From Citrobacter europaeus (GTDB lineage Bacteria > Pseudomonadota > Gammaproteobacteria > Enterobacterales > Enterobacteriaceae), in the NCBI GenBank assembly GCA_020099315.1, contig CP083650.1, positions 1,674,001 through 1,738,000 on the forward strand: DNA of 64,000 bases. Direction: 5' to 3'. The notes below the pieces were generated by a model. The model worked only from the letters and a program-made list of their open reading frames with translations. It was not told where the DNA came from and did not search any database. The position numbers and the translations under genes are program-made. Numbering within the stretch: the first letter of the stretch is position 1; each line of letters begins with the position of its first letter. Below, piece after piece: positions 27,261-37,067 of this stretch.

Positions 27261-28319
27261 TTAAGCCTGAGGCTGAGTTACAACGTCTTTGATACCTTTA
27301 ACTTCGATCTCAACACGACGATCCGGAGCCAGGCAGTCGATCAGTGCAGCGCGAGCTTTCACGTTGTCACAGGTGTTGCCAGTAACCGGGTTGGATTCGC
27401 CCATGCCACGTGCAGAGATTTTGTCAGAAGGAATACCTTTAGAGATCAGGTAATCAACAACGGACTGAGCACGTTTCTCGGACAGACCCTGGTTGTAAGC
27501 GTCAGAACCGATGCGGTCAGTGAAGCCCAGAACAACTACGGAACCGTCTTTCGGATCCAGGTTGCTCAGCTGGCTGTACATCTGATCCAGAGCCTGCTGG
27601 CCTTCTGGTTTCAGAGTAGCTTTGTTGAAGTTGAACAGAACGTCAGACTTCAGAGTGAAGTGCTTGGTCTGTACTTCTGGAGCCGGAGCCGGAGCAACAA
27701 CTACTGGAGCTGCTTCTTCCTGCTGACCGAAACGGTAAGAAACACCAACGCTCAACAGACCGTTATCCGGACGACCACCAACGGTGTTCGCGTCACCGAT
27801 GTTGTTGGTCCACTGGTATTCCAGACGGGTAGCGATTTCAGGAGTAATTGCATACTCTACGCCACCAGCGAATACTGGGGATACACCAGTGTCGTGGTCT
27901 TTGAAGCCTTCGTTGTTTTTAGCGTCTGCACGCCAAACCATACCACCCAGACGGGTATAAACGTCCAGATCGTCAGTGATTGGGTAACCCAGTTTAGCGG
28001 TCAGCTGAACGCCCTGAGCTTTGAAAGCGCCGTTATTGTGGGTAGCATCAGTAGCGCCTTTGTACGGCATACGACCTAACCAGTCGTAACCCATTTCGAA
28101 ACCAACATACGGGTTAACCTGGTAACCACCGAACGCACCAGCACCAAGTTGACTTTCGTGGGTAGGACCGGAGTTGTTGATCTGGTTGTTGCCAATATCA
28201 TGGTACTGAGACCAGCCCAGTTTAGCACCAGTGTACCAGGTGTTATCTTTCGGAGCGGCCTGCGCCACGGTAGCGAAACCAGCCAGTGCCACTGCAATTG
28301 CGATAGCTGTCTTTTTCAT
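27261..28319 (-). CDS. ompA: Outer membrane protein OmpA
   Basis: Major outer membrane protein that links the membrane to peptidoglycan. 352 residues from the ATG at 28319 (MKKTAIAIAVALAGFATVAQ); the frame is open 30 codons further up, through the known leader, which is untranslated. A 21-residue signal peptide, an 8-strand barrel (to about residue 190), a Pro/Ala linker (VVVAPAPAPE), and the peptidoglycan-binding OmpA_C domain with NFNKATLKPEGQ and the two conserved cysteines (TCDNVK, DCLAPDRR) are present. Confidence 0.98.
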   Translation of the reverse strand: MKKTAIAIAVALAGFATVAQAAPKDNTWYTGAKLGWSQYHDIGNNQINNSGPTHESQLGAGAFGGYQVNPYVGFEMGYDWLGRMPYKGATDATHNNGAFKAQGVQLTAKLGYPITDDLDVYTRLGGMVWRADAKNNEGFKDHDTGVSPVFAGGVEYAITPEIATRLEYQWTNNIGDANTVGGRPDNGLLSVGVSYRFGQQEEAAPVVVAPAPAPEVQTKHFTLKSDVLFNFNKATLKPEGQQALDQMYSQLSNLDPKDGSVVVLGFTDRIGSDAYNQGLSEKRAQSVVDYLISKGIPSDKISARGMGESNPVTGNTCDNVKARAALIDCLAPDRRVEIEVKGIKDVVTQPQA

Positions 28320-28454
28320 TTTTTGCGCCTCGTTATCATCCAAAATTCGCCATGAATATCTCCGAAGAGAGATAACACGGTTAAATCCTTCACCCGGGGA
28401 CCAGTTCAATAGTTACTCTACCGATATCTGCGGCTTACGCCGAGCACCCCTGGC
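28320..28454 (-). promoter_or_regulatory. ompA mRNA 5' leader
   Basis: The 135 bases upstream of ompA follow the E. coli ompA 5' untranslated region, from GCCAGGGGTGCTCGGC at the start to AACGAGGCGCAAAAA before the ATG. In E. coli this leader forms the stabilising hairpins, and its ribosome binding site region is the target of the sRNA MicA; both roles are inferred here. The rest of the gap to sulA (28,455-28,676) is AT-rich and shows no gene. Confidence 0.8.
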
Positions 28455-28676
28455 GATGTAAAGTCTACAACGTAGTTGAAAACTTACAAGTGTGAAGTCC
28501 GTCAGGCATATGAAAAAAAAAGGCTTGTATACACAATATTTAACATTTATAGATGAATAAATGTACTGAGGATTTCCTGAAAACCGCTTCAGACAGGCCT
28601 TCAGCCGGAAAACACGTTATAGCTCAACGGCAATTTAAAACATGAAAAAAAATTCCAGGATAAATCCTAATTTTAC

Positions 28677-29186
28677 TCAATGATACAAATTCGAGTGAAT
28701 TTTTAGCCCGGAATGCTGTCTCCCCGCAAGTGTCTGAGCGCGAACAGGACGCATGATAAACCCCATCGCATTACCTTCATCTGCCGCTTTTACCAGCTCG
28801 GCATGTTCATCTTCGGTTAATTCTTCCGTCAGCCAGCCGATGACAACGCTGTAGTTACCTGTGCGCAGCGCTCGAACCATCGATTCCAGCGTATTGCAGG
28901 GGGAGAGCTGGCTGATTTGCATGACTTTGGTCAATGGAAGCCCAGCCGACTGTACCCACTCACGGCTTAATTTTTGCTGAGGGGTCAGCCACAGCTGCCA
29001 GCGTGATTGCTGCCCTAACTGTTGCAGCAGGGGCAGCAGCAGAAGCTGCGTCATCATGGGCTGGTCTTCGCGATAGACCACTTCACTGATAAGCCCAGCG
29101 GTAGCATTCTCTGATGAAACGCGCGCAATACTGCTTGATGCGGAAGAGAACGACGAAGAACGATTTGCATAGCCTGAAGTGTACAT
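28677..29186 (-). CDS. sulA: SOS cell division inhibitor SulA
   Basis: Binds FtsZ and blocks division during DNA damage; degraded by Lon. 169 residues, E. coli length, from the ATG at 29186 (MYTSGYANRSSSFSS). An earlier in-frame ATG (29240) lies in the promoter. The central RecA-like segment and the conserved C-terminus SGLKIHSNLYH, recognised by Lon in E. coli, are intact. A LexA box sits just upstream. Confidence 0.96.
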   Translation of the reverse strand: MYTSGYANRSSSFSSASSSIARVSSENATAGLISEVVYREDQPMMTQLLLLPLLQQLGQQSRWQLWLTPQQKLSREWVQSAGLPLTKVMQISQLSPCNTLESMVRALRTGNYSVVIGWLTEELTEDEHAELVKAADEGNAMGFIMRPVRAQTLAGRQHSGLKIHSNLYH

Positions 29187-29207
29187 AATCAATCCAGCCC
29201 TGTGAGT

Positions 29208-29227
29208 TACTGTATGGATATACAGTA
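29208..29227. promoter_or_regulatory. LexA (SOS) box of sulA
   Basis: TACTGTATGGATATACAGTA: CTGT-N8-ACAG core at 29210-29225, a near-perfect palindrome 24 bp upstream of the sulA start. Confidence 0.95.
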
Positions 29228-29402
29228 ACCCTGCCATCAATAAAGATCAACCTTATTTTCGGAAACAGGTTCGCAATTTTTAGTCGTCGTCACGGGAAAC
29301 ATTAAATTCATCTTGCCCCATACGCATAAGTTGCCTATTTTCGTCATTAACGGATCAGTTACTGCAAATTATTTGCTTACGTTATGATTTAAAAGGATTT
29401 TT

Positions 29403-30017
29403 ATGAAAGAGCTTTCTTATGCAAGGATCTATAAATCACAAGAATATCTGGCTTCTCTGGGAACAATTCACTATCGCTCACTGTTTGGTGGCTACAGTCT
29501 GACGGTTGGCGATACGGTCTTTGCCATGGTCGCCAGCGGTGAGTTATATCTGCGCGCCTGTGAGCAGAGCGCACAGTACTGTGTGAAAAATTCTCCTGTC
29601 TGGCTGACATTTATTAAGCGCGGACGTCCGGTTGTGCTCAATTATTACCAGGTGAACGATGCCCTGTGGCAAAACCAGCAGCAGTTGGTATCGCTATCAC
29701 GATATTCACTGGATGCAGCCGTTAAGGAAAAACAGAGCCGCTTTGCACAACATCGTCTGCGGGAATTACCGAATATGACGTTTCATCTGGAGACCTTGCT
29801 AAACGAAGCAGGTATTAAGGACGAGGGGACATTGCGATCGCTGGGAGCCCAGATGTGCTGGTTGAAACTGCGGCAGAATAACCCGGCGTTGACGGTAAAA
29901 ATTCTCTATGCCCTTGAAGGGGCGGTCGGCGGAGTGCATGAAGCCGCGCTCCCGGCGACGCGTCGCCAGGAGCTGGTTGAGTGGGTGAGTTCTCTTACGC
30001 CGGAACCGGGGTATTAG
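29403..30017 (+). CDS. sxy: DNA uptake regulator Sxy (TfoX)
   Basis: TfoX/Sxy family cofactor that lets CRP act at CRP-S promoters of the competence genes. 204 residues with TfoX_N (about 15-105) and TfoX_C (about 110-195) domains; E. coli Sxy has 209 residues. The first residues MKELSYARIYKSQEYLASLG match the family. It is divergent from sulA, and its 3' end overlaps the end of the convergent yccS by 23 bases. Confidence 0.93.
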   Translation: MKELSYARIYKSQEYLASLGTIHYRSLFGGYSLTVGDTVFAMVASGELYLRACEQSAQYCVKNSPVWLTFIKRGRPVVLNYYQVNDALWQNQQQLVSLSRYSLDAAVKEKQSRFAQHRLRELPNMTFHLETLLNEAGIKDEGTLRSLGAQMCWLKLRQNNPALTVKILYALEGAVGGVHEAALPATRRQELVEWVSSLTPEPGY

Positions 30018-32148
30018 ATGGCAGCACGGCAATTTGTTGCTGTAAACGCCGAATTTCAGGGAGCAGGGCAATCAGTAACCCAACTTGCTGTACGACCAGT
30101 GGCTCCTTACTGTCCGGACGTGGCTCGAGATGCTGAATTCGCTGCTTCAGACCGTCCAACGCCTGGTATACGCGCTGTTCGTCGGCAGGTTGATGGTGAA
30201 GCGCATCATCTACATAACAGACGGCATCATCCAGCAACGCCAGAACGTCCGGATTAGTTAACTGCTCACGGTGTGCGCCCAAAGCGGAAATGTAGCTGGT
30301 AAACGTATGGTTAAGACACAGCAAGCGAAACGCCGTTTCGCGCGTCTGGGCCGTGACATCCGGTTCACTCGACATATTCGACACCACCGAAGCAAGTTCC
30401 GCATCACGATTGTGCGCGTCACGACGGGCGATACGGTATGCCAGACGATTGTCACGCCCCTGATGGTATTGCTCGAGAATAGCATCAAGATAACGACAGT
30501 TAGCGTCGGTAGCCCGTTCAATCACCCGCGGCAGATTACGAAAACGCCAGTCTGGCCAGATAAAACTAACAGCAGCCCACGCGATGGCACAGCCGATCAG
30601 CGTATCTATCACGCGCGGTAGCGCAACCTCGAAACCTTCACCGAGCAGGTTAAAACACAGCAGTACCAGCAGCGTGATAAACATGGTGGCATGCGCGTAC
30701 TGAACGTTACGAAAGGCAAAAAACAACACGCCGGTGATCACCAGGAGTATCAGTTGCCCTTCGAGAGAAGGTACAAACCACAGGATCGGTAAACCAATGG
30801 CGATCCCGACTAATGTGCCGATAATCCTGAGTGCCAGGCGATGCCGGGTGGCGTTGTAGTTTGGCTGGCAGACAAACAGGCTGGTTAACAGGATCCAGTA
30901 CCCGTGGTTCATGCCGGTTATCTGGATAATGGCATAGCCGACGCAAAGTACCAGCGACATGCGGACAGCATGGCGAAACAGGGCCGACTCAGGCGTGAAA
31001 TTACGGCTCAGCCGTAACCAGATATCGCTGAATCCATGCGGACTGTCATCGGCAAGCTGGTTTTCAGACTCATTACGAGAAAGGACCTGGGCCTGTTCGG
31101 ACTCAATGGTTGCCAACTGGGCATCGATGGCCCGTAGGTTTGACAGCAAAAATCCCAACGTGTTGAGCAGGTCGGCAGGCTCACCACTCGCGCGCATGCG
31201 CTCAAGCGCAGCATCTATATGGGTGAAGACGCGCTCAAAGTGTGGATCGTGCTGATAAGGCGTACGTAATAAAATACAACGAGACAGTTGTGCACACGCC
31301 TGTCCCTGCATCGACATCAGGCGCTGGAAGCGAAACATCACGTCGCTGTGGCGGAAATGGTCGCGCAGCGTTTGATACTGAATATGCGAGGAACTTGCGC
31401 GTTCGTGAATATCCTGCGCCACAAAATAGTAATGTAGCGTGCGACGTGTTCCGCGCTGTCCGCGATCGCCACGCAGGCGAGTCAGCAAAGATACCTTCGT
31501 CTGGTTTAACGTCGCCATCAGTTGCCCATTCGCAAGGGCCAAATCATACAACGGCGCCTGGCTTTCATCTTCTATATCGGGATCAAACAGACGCGATTTC
31601 AGTTCCAGGTAGTGCGCTAACTGTTCGTAGCTACGCGCCAGATTGTCCTGCAAGGGGCGGATGGGAAACAGAAGATGGCCGGTCAGGGTTAACAGGTTGT
31701 ACCAAATGGCGCCAGCCAGCAGCAGGATCGGCTGCTGATACCACTGATCGTAAAGCGAGGTGCCCAGCATCGTGTAAATGGCAATCAGCAACGCGCCAAA
31801 GGCGATGGTTGCATAGCGCTGGCCTAAACCCCCGAGCAGTATAAAGCCGCTGGTGGAAAGCGTTAACCCAATCGCAAACAGCCATGGCCATGGGAAGAGC
31901 AGTTCGACCGAGGCCGAGGCAATGAAAAAGCACACCAGCGTGATGATTAAATTGCGCAGGCGGCCTGCAAGACGATCGTCCAGGTCGGTAAGCGCGGCAG
32001 CGACCATGCCCAGCGTGAGCGGAATGGTCAGCTTAACGTCGCCCAGCCACCAGGGCAGCGCCGTTGTGCCGCAAAGTGCGATAAAAATTCGCACGTAGTA
32101 AAGCCAGGTGCTGTTCCAGGTATAGCGTTTGAGCAGAGGACTTAACAT
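29995..32148 (-). CDS. yccS: FUSC-family inner membrane protein YccS
   Basis: Large membrane protein of the FUSC/aromatic acid exporter superfamily, function not established. 717 residues from the ATG at 32148 (MLSPLLKRYTWNSTWLYYVR), the E. coli length; an ATG three codons upstream (32157) is equally possible. Two blocks of about five or six membrane segments (about 10-150 and 385-530) flank cytosolic domains. It follows yccF by 18 bases, probably as one operon. Its end overlaps sxy. Confidence 0.93.
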   Translation of the reverse strand: MLSPLLKRYTWNSTWLYYVRIFIALCGTTALPWWLGDVKLTIPLTLGMVAAALTDLDDRLAGRLRNLIITLVCFFIASASVELLFPWPWLFAIGLTLSTSGFILLGGLGQRYATIAFGALLIAIYTMLGTSLYDQWYQQPILLLAGAIWYNLLTLTGHLLFPIRPLQDNLARSYEQLAHYLELKSRLFDPDIEDESQAPLYDLALANGQLMATLNQTKVSLLTRLRGDRGQRGTRRTLHYYFVAQDIHERASSSHIQYQTLRDHFRHSDVMFRFQRLMSMQGQACAQLSRCILLRTPYQHDPHFERVFTHIDAALERMRASGEPADLLNTLGFLLSNLRAIDAQLATIESEQAQVLSRNESENQLADDSPHGFSDIWLRLSRNFTPESALFRHAVRMSLVLCVGYAIIQITGMNHGYWILLTSLFVCQPNYNATRHRLALRIIGTLVGIAIGLPILWFVPSLEGQLILLVITGVLFFAFRNVQYAHATMFITLLVLLCFNLLGEGFEVALPRVIDTLIGCAIAWAAVSFIWPDWRFRNLPRVIERATDANCRYLDAILEQYHQGRDNRLAYRIARRDAHNRDAELASVVSNMSSEPDVTAQTRETAFRLLCLNHTFTSYISALGAHREQLTNPDVLALLDDAVCYVDDALHHQPADEQRVYQALDGLKQRIQHLEPRPDSKEPLVVQQVGLLIALLPEIRRLQQQIAVLPSNTPVPA

Positions 32149-32166
32149 AAAGGCCATCGGTCCTGA

Positions 32167-32613
32167 TTATTCGAAGCGACGACGCGCATTAGCTTCACGC
32201 GCTGCGCGAGCTACTTCTACGGATACCACCCGGCGACCAACTGGCCACAGTGCAATCGCCGCGATTTTGAAATTCGCAATGCCTACCGGGATACCAATAA
32301 TCGTAATGCACTGGGCAATACCGGAGACTATGTGCATCAGGCACAACCACCAGCCGAAAAAAATCAGCCAGAAAATATTGAGCACCGTGCCGCCAGTATT
32401 CAACAGGACGTTTTTGCCCGCTGGATTAAGCTCATCGACATGAATCGCTTCGTTGCCATAAGGAAACAGCGAGAGCCGGGTTATTTCCCAGCAGGAGCGG
32501 GTCAGGGGGAGAGTAAAAATAAGTACGATACTGACCAGCGTAGCCAGTAGCCAGGCTAAGGTGGTGGCGAATCCACCGAGCACAAAATTTAAAATATTCA
32601 GAACAGTACGCAT
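32167..32613 (-). CDS. yccF: Inner membrane protein YccF
   Basis: YccF-domain protein of 148 residues from the ATG at 32613 (MRTVLNILNFVLGGFATTLA), almost unchanged from E. coli. Two YccF repeats with three or four membrane segments. The role is unknown. The open frame extends 32 codons further up into the shared promoter region with helD. First gene of yccF-yccS. Confidence 0.93.
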   Translation of the reverse strand: MRTVLNILNFVLGGFATTLAWLLATLVSIVLIFTLPLTRSCWEITRLSLFPYGNEAIHVDELNPAGKNVLLNTGGTVLNIFWLIFFGWWLCLMHIVSGIAQCITIIGIPVGIANFKIAAIALWPVGRRVVSVEVARAAREANARRRFE

Positions 32614-32738
32614 AAACCCTCGGTTAACTCTGGTTTTCTGTGAATTCGGCAATTGTAACGTTTTTTTGGGCTGGAGCACGTTTTCTCTGGCGGTTACACT
32701 GATAAGCAAATCTCTTCGTGTGGATCCGCTTGAGTCTT

Positions 32739-34793
32739 ATGGAACTGAAAGCAACTTCTCTTGGAAAACGTCTGGCACAACACCCTTACGATCGGGCCGT
32801 TATTCTTAATGCCGGGATTAAGGTTTCCGGCGATCGTCACGAGTATCTTATTCCCTTCAATCAGTTACTGGCTATCCATTGTAAACGCGGTCTGGTATGG
32901 GGCGAGCTGGAGTTTGTACTCCCGGACGATAAAGTGGTACGTCTTCACGGTACGGAATGGGCGGAAACCCAGCGCTTTCATCACCATTTGAATTCGCTCT
33001 GGCAGCAGTGGAGTCAGGAAATGAGCGACGTCGCTGCGGGAGTTTTACACCAACAACTCGAGGCGATTGCGGCGCGTACCAGTGAAAATAAATGGCTGAC
33101 GCGCGAGCAGACGTCAGGACTACAGCAGCAGATCCGTCGTGCTTTTGCCGCACTGCCGCTCCCGCTCAATCGGTTGGAAGAATTTGAAAATTGCCGTGAA
33201 GCGTTACGTCAATGCCAGGCATGGTTGAAGGACATTGAAGCTTGCCGCTTACAGCACAACCAGGCGTACACCGATGCCATGCTGGAAGAGCATGGCGAAT
33301 TTTTCCAGCAAATTGAATCCTCGCCGTTGAATCCGGCCCAGGCGCGGGCGGTGGTGAATGGTGAACAATCATTATTGGTTCTTGCGGGTGCCGGAAGCGG
33401 AAAAACATCTGTCCTGGTCGCCCGTGCGGGCTGGTTACTTGCGCGAGGGGAAGCGGCAGCTGAACAAATCCTGCTGTTAGCGTTCGGACGTAAAGCGGCC
33501 CAGGAGATGGACGATCGCATCCGTGAACGTCTGCATACGGAAGAGATAACCGCACGGACGTTTCATTCACTGGCGCTACACATCATTTCGCAGGGGAGCA
33601 AAAAAGTCCCGACGGTCAGCAAGCTGGAAAATGATGCCTCTGCTCGCAGCAAACTTTTTATAACGACATGGCGTCAACAGTGTAGTGAGAAAAAGGCGCA
33701 GGCCAAAGGCTGGCGGCAATGGTTAGAAGAAGAGATGCAGTGGTCTGTACCTGAAGGTAACTTCTGGGATGACGAAAAATTGCAACGCCGGCTGGCTTCC
33801 CGGCTGGATCGCTGGGTCAGCCTGATGCGTATGCATGGCGGAGCGCAGGCGGAGATGATCGCCAATGCTTCGGAGGAGATCCGCGATCTGTTCAGTAAAC
33901 GCATAAAACTGATGTCACCACTGCTCAAGGCCTGGAAGGGGGCACTGAAAGATGAGAATGCCGTCGATTTTTCCGGATTGATCCATCAGGCAATTGTCAT
34001 TCTGGAAAAAGGCCGATTTATCAGTCCGTGGAAGCACATTCTGGTTGATGAATTTCAGGATATTTCTCCTCAGCGTGCCGCTTTGTTAGCCGCACTGCGC
34101 AAACAAAACTCACAGACTACGCTGTTCGCCGTAGGGGATGACTGGCAGGCAATTTATCGATTCAGCGGGGCTCAGCTTTCGTTGACCACCGCATTCCAGC
34201 AAAACTTCGGCGAGGGTGATCGTTGTAATCTGGATACCACTTACCGTTTTAATAGCCGTATTGGCGAAGTTGCAAACCAGTTTATCCAGCAAAATCCCCA
34301 TCAGCTTACGAAACCGCTCAACAGTCTGGTGACTGGCGATAAAAAAGCCGTCACGTTGCTCGATGAAAACCAGCTGGATCTGCTGCTGGATAAGCTGTCG
34401 GGATTTGTAAAGGCAGACGAGAGAATTCTGGTGCTGGCGCGATACCATCATCTCAAACCTGCCAGTCTGGAGAAAGCAGCCACTCGTTGGCCCAAGCTAC
34501 AGCTGGAATTTATGACTATCCATGCCAGTAAAGGACAGCAGGCGGATTATGTTATTGTTGTGGGGCTTCATGAAGGGAATGACGGTTTTCCAGCCCCGGC
34601 CCGCGAGTCGATTATGGAAGAGGCATTGCTCCCGGCGGTGGAAGATTTCCCGGATGCCGAAGAGAGACGCTTGCTGTATGTGGCGCTAACGCGCGCGCGT
34701 CATCGGGTATGGCTACTGTTTAACAAAGACGCGCCATCATGCTTTGTTGATGAGCTTAAGCAATTAGACGTTCCGGTGACCCGGAAACCCTGA
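32739..34793 (+). CDS. helD: DNA helicase IV
   Basis: UvrD/Rep-family superfamily 1 helicase that unwinds DNA 3' to 5'. 684 residues, E. coli length, from the ATG at 32739 (MELKATSLGKRLAQHPYDRA); an ATG seven codons earlier has no support. An N-terminal specific domain (1-190) precedes Walker A GAGSGKTS (about 216) and motif II DEFQDIS (about 437); VALTRARHRVW near the end is motif VI. Divergent from yccF and convergent with mgsA. Confidence 0.96.
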   Translation: MELKATSLGKRLAQHPYDRAVILNAGIKVSGDRHEYLIPFNQLLAIHCKRGLVWGELEFVLPDDKVVRLHGTEWAETQRFHHHLNSLWQQWSQEMSDVAAGVLHQQLEAIAARTSENKWLTREQTSGLQQQIRRAFAALPLPLNRLEEFENCREALRQCQAWLKDIEACRLQHNQAYTDAMLEEHGEFFQQIESSPLNPAQARAVVNGEQSLLVLAGAGSGKTSVLVARAGWLLARGEAAAEQILLLAFGRKAAQEMDDRIRERLHTEEITARTFHSLALHIISQGSKKVPTVSKLENDASARSKLFITTWRQQCSEKKAQAKGWRQWLEEEMQWSVPEGNFWDDEKLQRRLASRLDRWVSLMRMHGGAQAEMIANASEEIRDLFSKRIKLMSPLLKAWKGALKDENAVDFSGLIHQAIVILEKGRFISPWKHILVDEFQDISPQRAALLAALRKQNSQTTLFAVGDDWQAIYRFSGAQLSLTTAFQQNFGEGDRCNLDTTYRFNSRIGEVANQFIQQNPHQLTKPLNSLVTGDKKAVTLLDENQLDLLLDKLSGFVKADERILVLARYHHLKPASLEKAATRWPKLQLEFMTIHASKGQQADYVIVVGLHEGNDGFPAPARESIMEEALLPAVEDFPDAEERRLLYVALTRARHRVWLLFNKDAPSCFVDELKQLDVPVTRKP

Positions 34794-34794
34794 A

Positions 34795-34820
34795 AAGCAG
34801 GCGGTAATTACCGCCTGCTT
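34795..34820. terminator. Bidirectional terminator between helD and mgsA
   Basis: Perfect 13-base inverted repeat, AAGCAGGCGGTAA and its complement, between convergent genes. The flanking T/A tracts are weak. Confidence 0.7.
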
Positions 34821-34825
34821 AGCGT

Positions 34826-35284
34826 TTATTTGAGGCGTTCTGCCAGATAACGGGCGTAATCCGGGATCAGGATGTCCGTTGCATCGTTGAAGTTTGGCGA
34901 CTGGATAATAAAATCAGCAGTCGACACGTTGGTGGCAACGGGAATGTTCCATACCGTCGCCAGACGCAGCAGGGCTTTGACATCAGGATCGTGGGGTACG
35001 GCGTTAAGCGGGTCCCAGAAGAAGATCAGCACATCAATTTTCCCTTCTGAAATCAGCGCACCTACCTGCTGGTCACCGCCCATCGGGCCGCTCAGCATGG
35101 CGTTGACGTCCATTCCTGTCGCGCGTTGGATCAAGTTTCCTGTTGTTCCTGTGGCGTACAGAACGTGCTTTTCCAGCAACGGCTGGTGGCGTTCTACCCA
35201 GCTCATCAGCATCTTTTTACAGTGATCGTGTGCAACCAACGCAATGTGTTTACGCGCTGGCAATGTGCGAGTCGTTAATTCCAT
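34826..35284 (-). CDS. mgsA: Methylglyoxal synthase
   Basis: Converts dihydroxyacetone phosphate to methylglyoxal and phosphate, a bypass of lower glycolysis under phosphate limitation. 152 residues, E. coli length, with the phosphate-binding and catalytic segment MGGDQQVGA and the DPLNAVPHDPDV segment carrying catalytic His and Asp. Stands between helD and yccT. Confidence 0.96.
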   Translation of the reverse strand: MELTTRTLPARKHIALVAHDHCKKMLMSWVERHQPLLEKHVLYATGTTGNLIQRATGMDVNAMLSGPMGGDQQVGALISEGKIDVLIFFWDPLNAVPHDPDVKALLRLATVWNIPVATNVSTADFIIQSPNFNDATDILIPDYARYLAERLK

Positions 35285-35377
35285 AGTACAGCTCCCAAGT
35301 TAACCTGGTTACAGAGTACTGGAAGCTCTTGACGCTGCAAGAGAAAGACCAAAAAAATGCGTATGCGAACATAAATG

Positions 35378-36040
35378 TCATGAAGGCGGCTGTTTCTGAG
35401 CCCATTGCAAAAAGTTACTTCGCGTTTGTGCGTCGGCCTGCTGGAACCAATATTTTAAACGCTGCTCGGTCAGCGTTTGTGACTGGGGCGGCACGCGATC
35501 CAGTTCAGATACCCCGGAAAGTAGCGAACTGTCATCGGCCATCATCGTAGCAAACTGCGGTAATGAAGCATGTTTAGCCGCTTTGTTATAGCGTTCAGTC
35601 TCCATTTCATAATCCACGATTTTTGCCGTGGAGGTGATAGACAAAATATCCAGCTTGACGGGGATAGGCATGGCATCCCCATCCAGCAGTTCCACGCGTG
35701 GAGCGTCATCGAAATGCGTTGCGTCCCGCTCATTGTTCAGCCGCGGAAGGTGGAAATTAACCTGGCTGACGAGTTGGGTATCAAAGCTGATGACCAGCGG
35801 AGGCGAAATGTACAGACGTTCTTCGTGACTCGATAAACGAATGGTTTTTTCTACACGAAATACAAGCTGGTGCCGACCATTTTCCAGCTCAATACTTTCG
35901 GCACCACGCAGTAATGAGCTGGAGACTTTTTTTCCGTCCAGCAGCAGAAGGTCAATATCATTAGACAGGCGTAAAGAGGTAGCAAAAACGGTTACCGGCA
36001 AACACAGGGCAATTAAGGCTGTCACAATGCCGGCTTTCAT
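35378..36040 (-). CDS. yccT: Secreted DUF2057 protein YccT (CsgI)
   Basis: DUF2057-family protein with a signal peptide (about residues 1-20, LIALCLPVTVFA-TS). 220 residues, E. coli length, from the ATG at 36040 (MKAGIVTALIALCLPV); an ATG ten codons earlier is weaker. In E. coli the protein has been reported as an inhibitor of curli formation and named CsgI; whether that holds here is inference. Confidence 0.92.
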   Translation of the reverse strand: MKAGIVTALIALCLPVTVFATSLRLSNDIDLLLLDGKKVSSSLLRGAESIELENGRHQLVFRVEKTIRLSSHEERLYISPPLVISFDTQLVSQVNFHLPRLNNERDATHFDDAPRVELLDGDAMPIPVKLDILSITSTAKIVDYEMETERYNKAAKHASLPQFATMMADDSSLLSGVSELDRVPPQSQTLTEQRLKYWFQQADAQTRSNFLQWAQKQPPS

Positions 36041-36211
36041 AGGTTTCTCCTGTCCAGAAAATATCTGCAAACATGTATCTAAATTTTTCGATAATCATGT
36101 TTACTAACATATAGACATATTTTTGAGTTTAGCTCTCATGCGCCAGTATGGGATGAATGGTTGCAGGGGCAGGTTTGTCGTACACTTTGCTAAACAGCCT
36201 GGAGGAAAATG

Positions 36212-36625
36212 ATGAAAGAGACCGATATTGCTGGCATTTTGACATCTACTCGTACGATTGCACTGGTTGGCGCAAGCGATAAACCCGATCGCCCAAGCTA
36301 TCGCGTGATGAAATATTTACTCGATCAGGGCTATCACGTTATTCCCGTTTCACCGAAGGTTGCCGGGAAAACGCTGCTGGGGCAGCAGGGCTATGCAACG
36401 CTGGCGGATGTGCCAGAGAAAGTGGATATGGTCGATGTCTTCCGTAATTCTGAAGCGGCCTGGGGCGTTGCTCAGGAGGCTATCGCCATTGGTGCTAAGA
36501 CGCTGTGGATGCAGCTTGGCGTCATTAACGAGCAGGCGGCCGTGCTGGCGCGTGATGCGGGGCTGGCGGTAGTGATGGACCGCTGCCCGGCGATCGAGAT
36601 CCCGCGACTGGGGCTGGCGAAGTAG
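36212..36625 (+). CDS. yccU: CoA-binding domain protein YccU
   Basis: CoA_binding (Rossmann) domain protein of 137 residues, E. coli length, starting MKETDIAGILTSTRTIALVG, with the nucleotide-binding turn VGASDKPDRPSYRVM. Start taken at 36212, which has GGAGG 7 bases upstream; ATG 36209 is the alternative. Function unknown. Ends in a strong shared hairpin with hspQ. Confidence 0.93.
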   Translation: MKETDIAGILTSTRTIALVGASDKPDRPSYRVMKYLLDQGYHVIPVSPKVAGKTLLGQQGYATLADVPEKVDMVDVFRNSEAAWGVAQEAIAIGAKTLWMQLGVINEQAAVLARDAGLAVVMDRCPAIEIPRLGLAK

Positions 36626-36650
36626 GATTGGGCTGTAGCCGTATGAAATG

Positions 36651-36686
36651 CACAGGCCCGATAAGCAAAGCGCCATCGGGCCTGTG
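36651..36686. terminator. Hairpin between yccU and hspQ
   Basis: Perfect 12-base stem CACAGGCCCGAT/ATCGGGCCTGTG (36651-36662 with 36675-36686) between convergent genes. No long T run on either side. Confidence 0.65.
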
Positions 36687-36692
36687 TTAGGA

Positions 36693-37010
36693 TCAATTAC
36701 GCAGGCGCGGAGCCTGAAGCTGTTTACGGATTGTTCGCGCCAGTTCATCCATCGACGGTTGCTCCGGATGTTCTTCCTGCAGTTCGCTACTCAACTGTGC
36801 TTCGGCCAGATACGTATGCACTGGCAGACCATTATCGTCTTCCATCACCACGTGATACCAGGGAGCGGCGCGAAGTTCGTCGTTAACCGCCAACTCATCG
36901 GCTGACGGCTCATCAAGCGAATATTCCGGGTCGATATCCACGACCACTCCGAGGTAACCTAACAGGGAATGGCGGACCTGCTGGCCGATACCGAATTTGC
37001 TGGCAATCAT
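36693..37010 (-). CDS. hspQ: Heat shock protein HspQ
   Basis: Hemimethylated-DNA-binding-fold protein, 105 residues. In E. coli it is heat induced, lowers DnaA levels and acts as a specificity factor for Lon. Start at the ATG 37010 (MIASKFGIGQQVRHSLLGYL), which has GGAGG 6 bases upstream; a GTG two codons earlier overlaps that site. The C-terminus APRLRN is unchanged from E. coli. Confidence 0.95.
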   Translation of the reverse strand: MIASKFGIGQQVRHSLLGYLGVVVDIDPEYSLDEPSADELAVNDELRAAPWYHVVMEDDNGLPVHTYLAEAQLSSELQEEHPEQPSMDELARTIRKQLQAPRLRN

Positions 37011-37067
37011 AGTCACCTCCCGGGAAATAGATACCCTCTATGTAAGGGTAATATTCCACTTTTCAAG

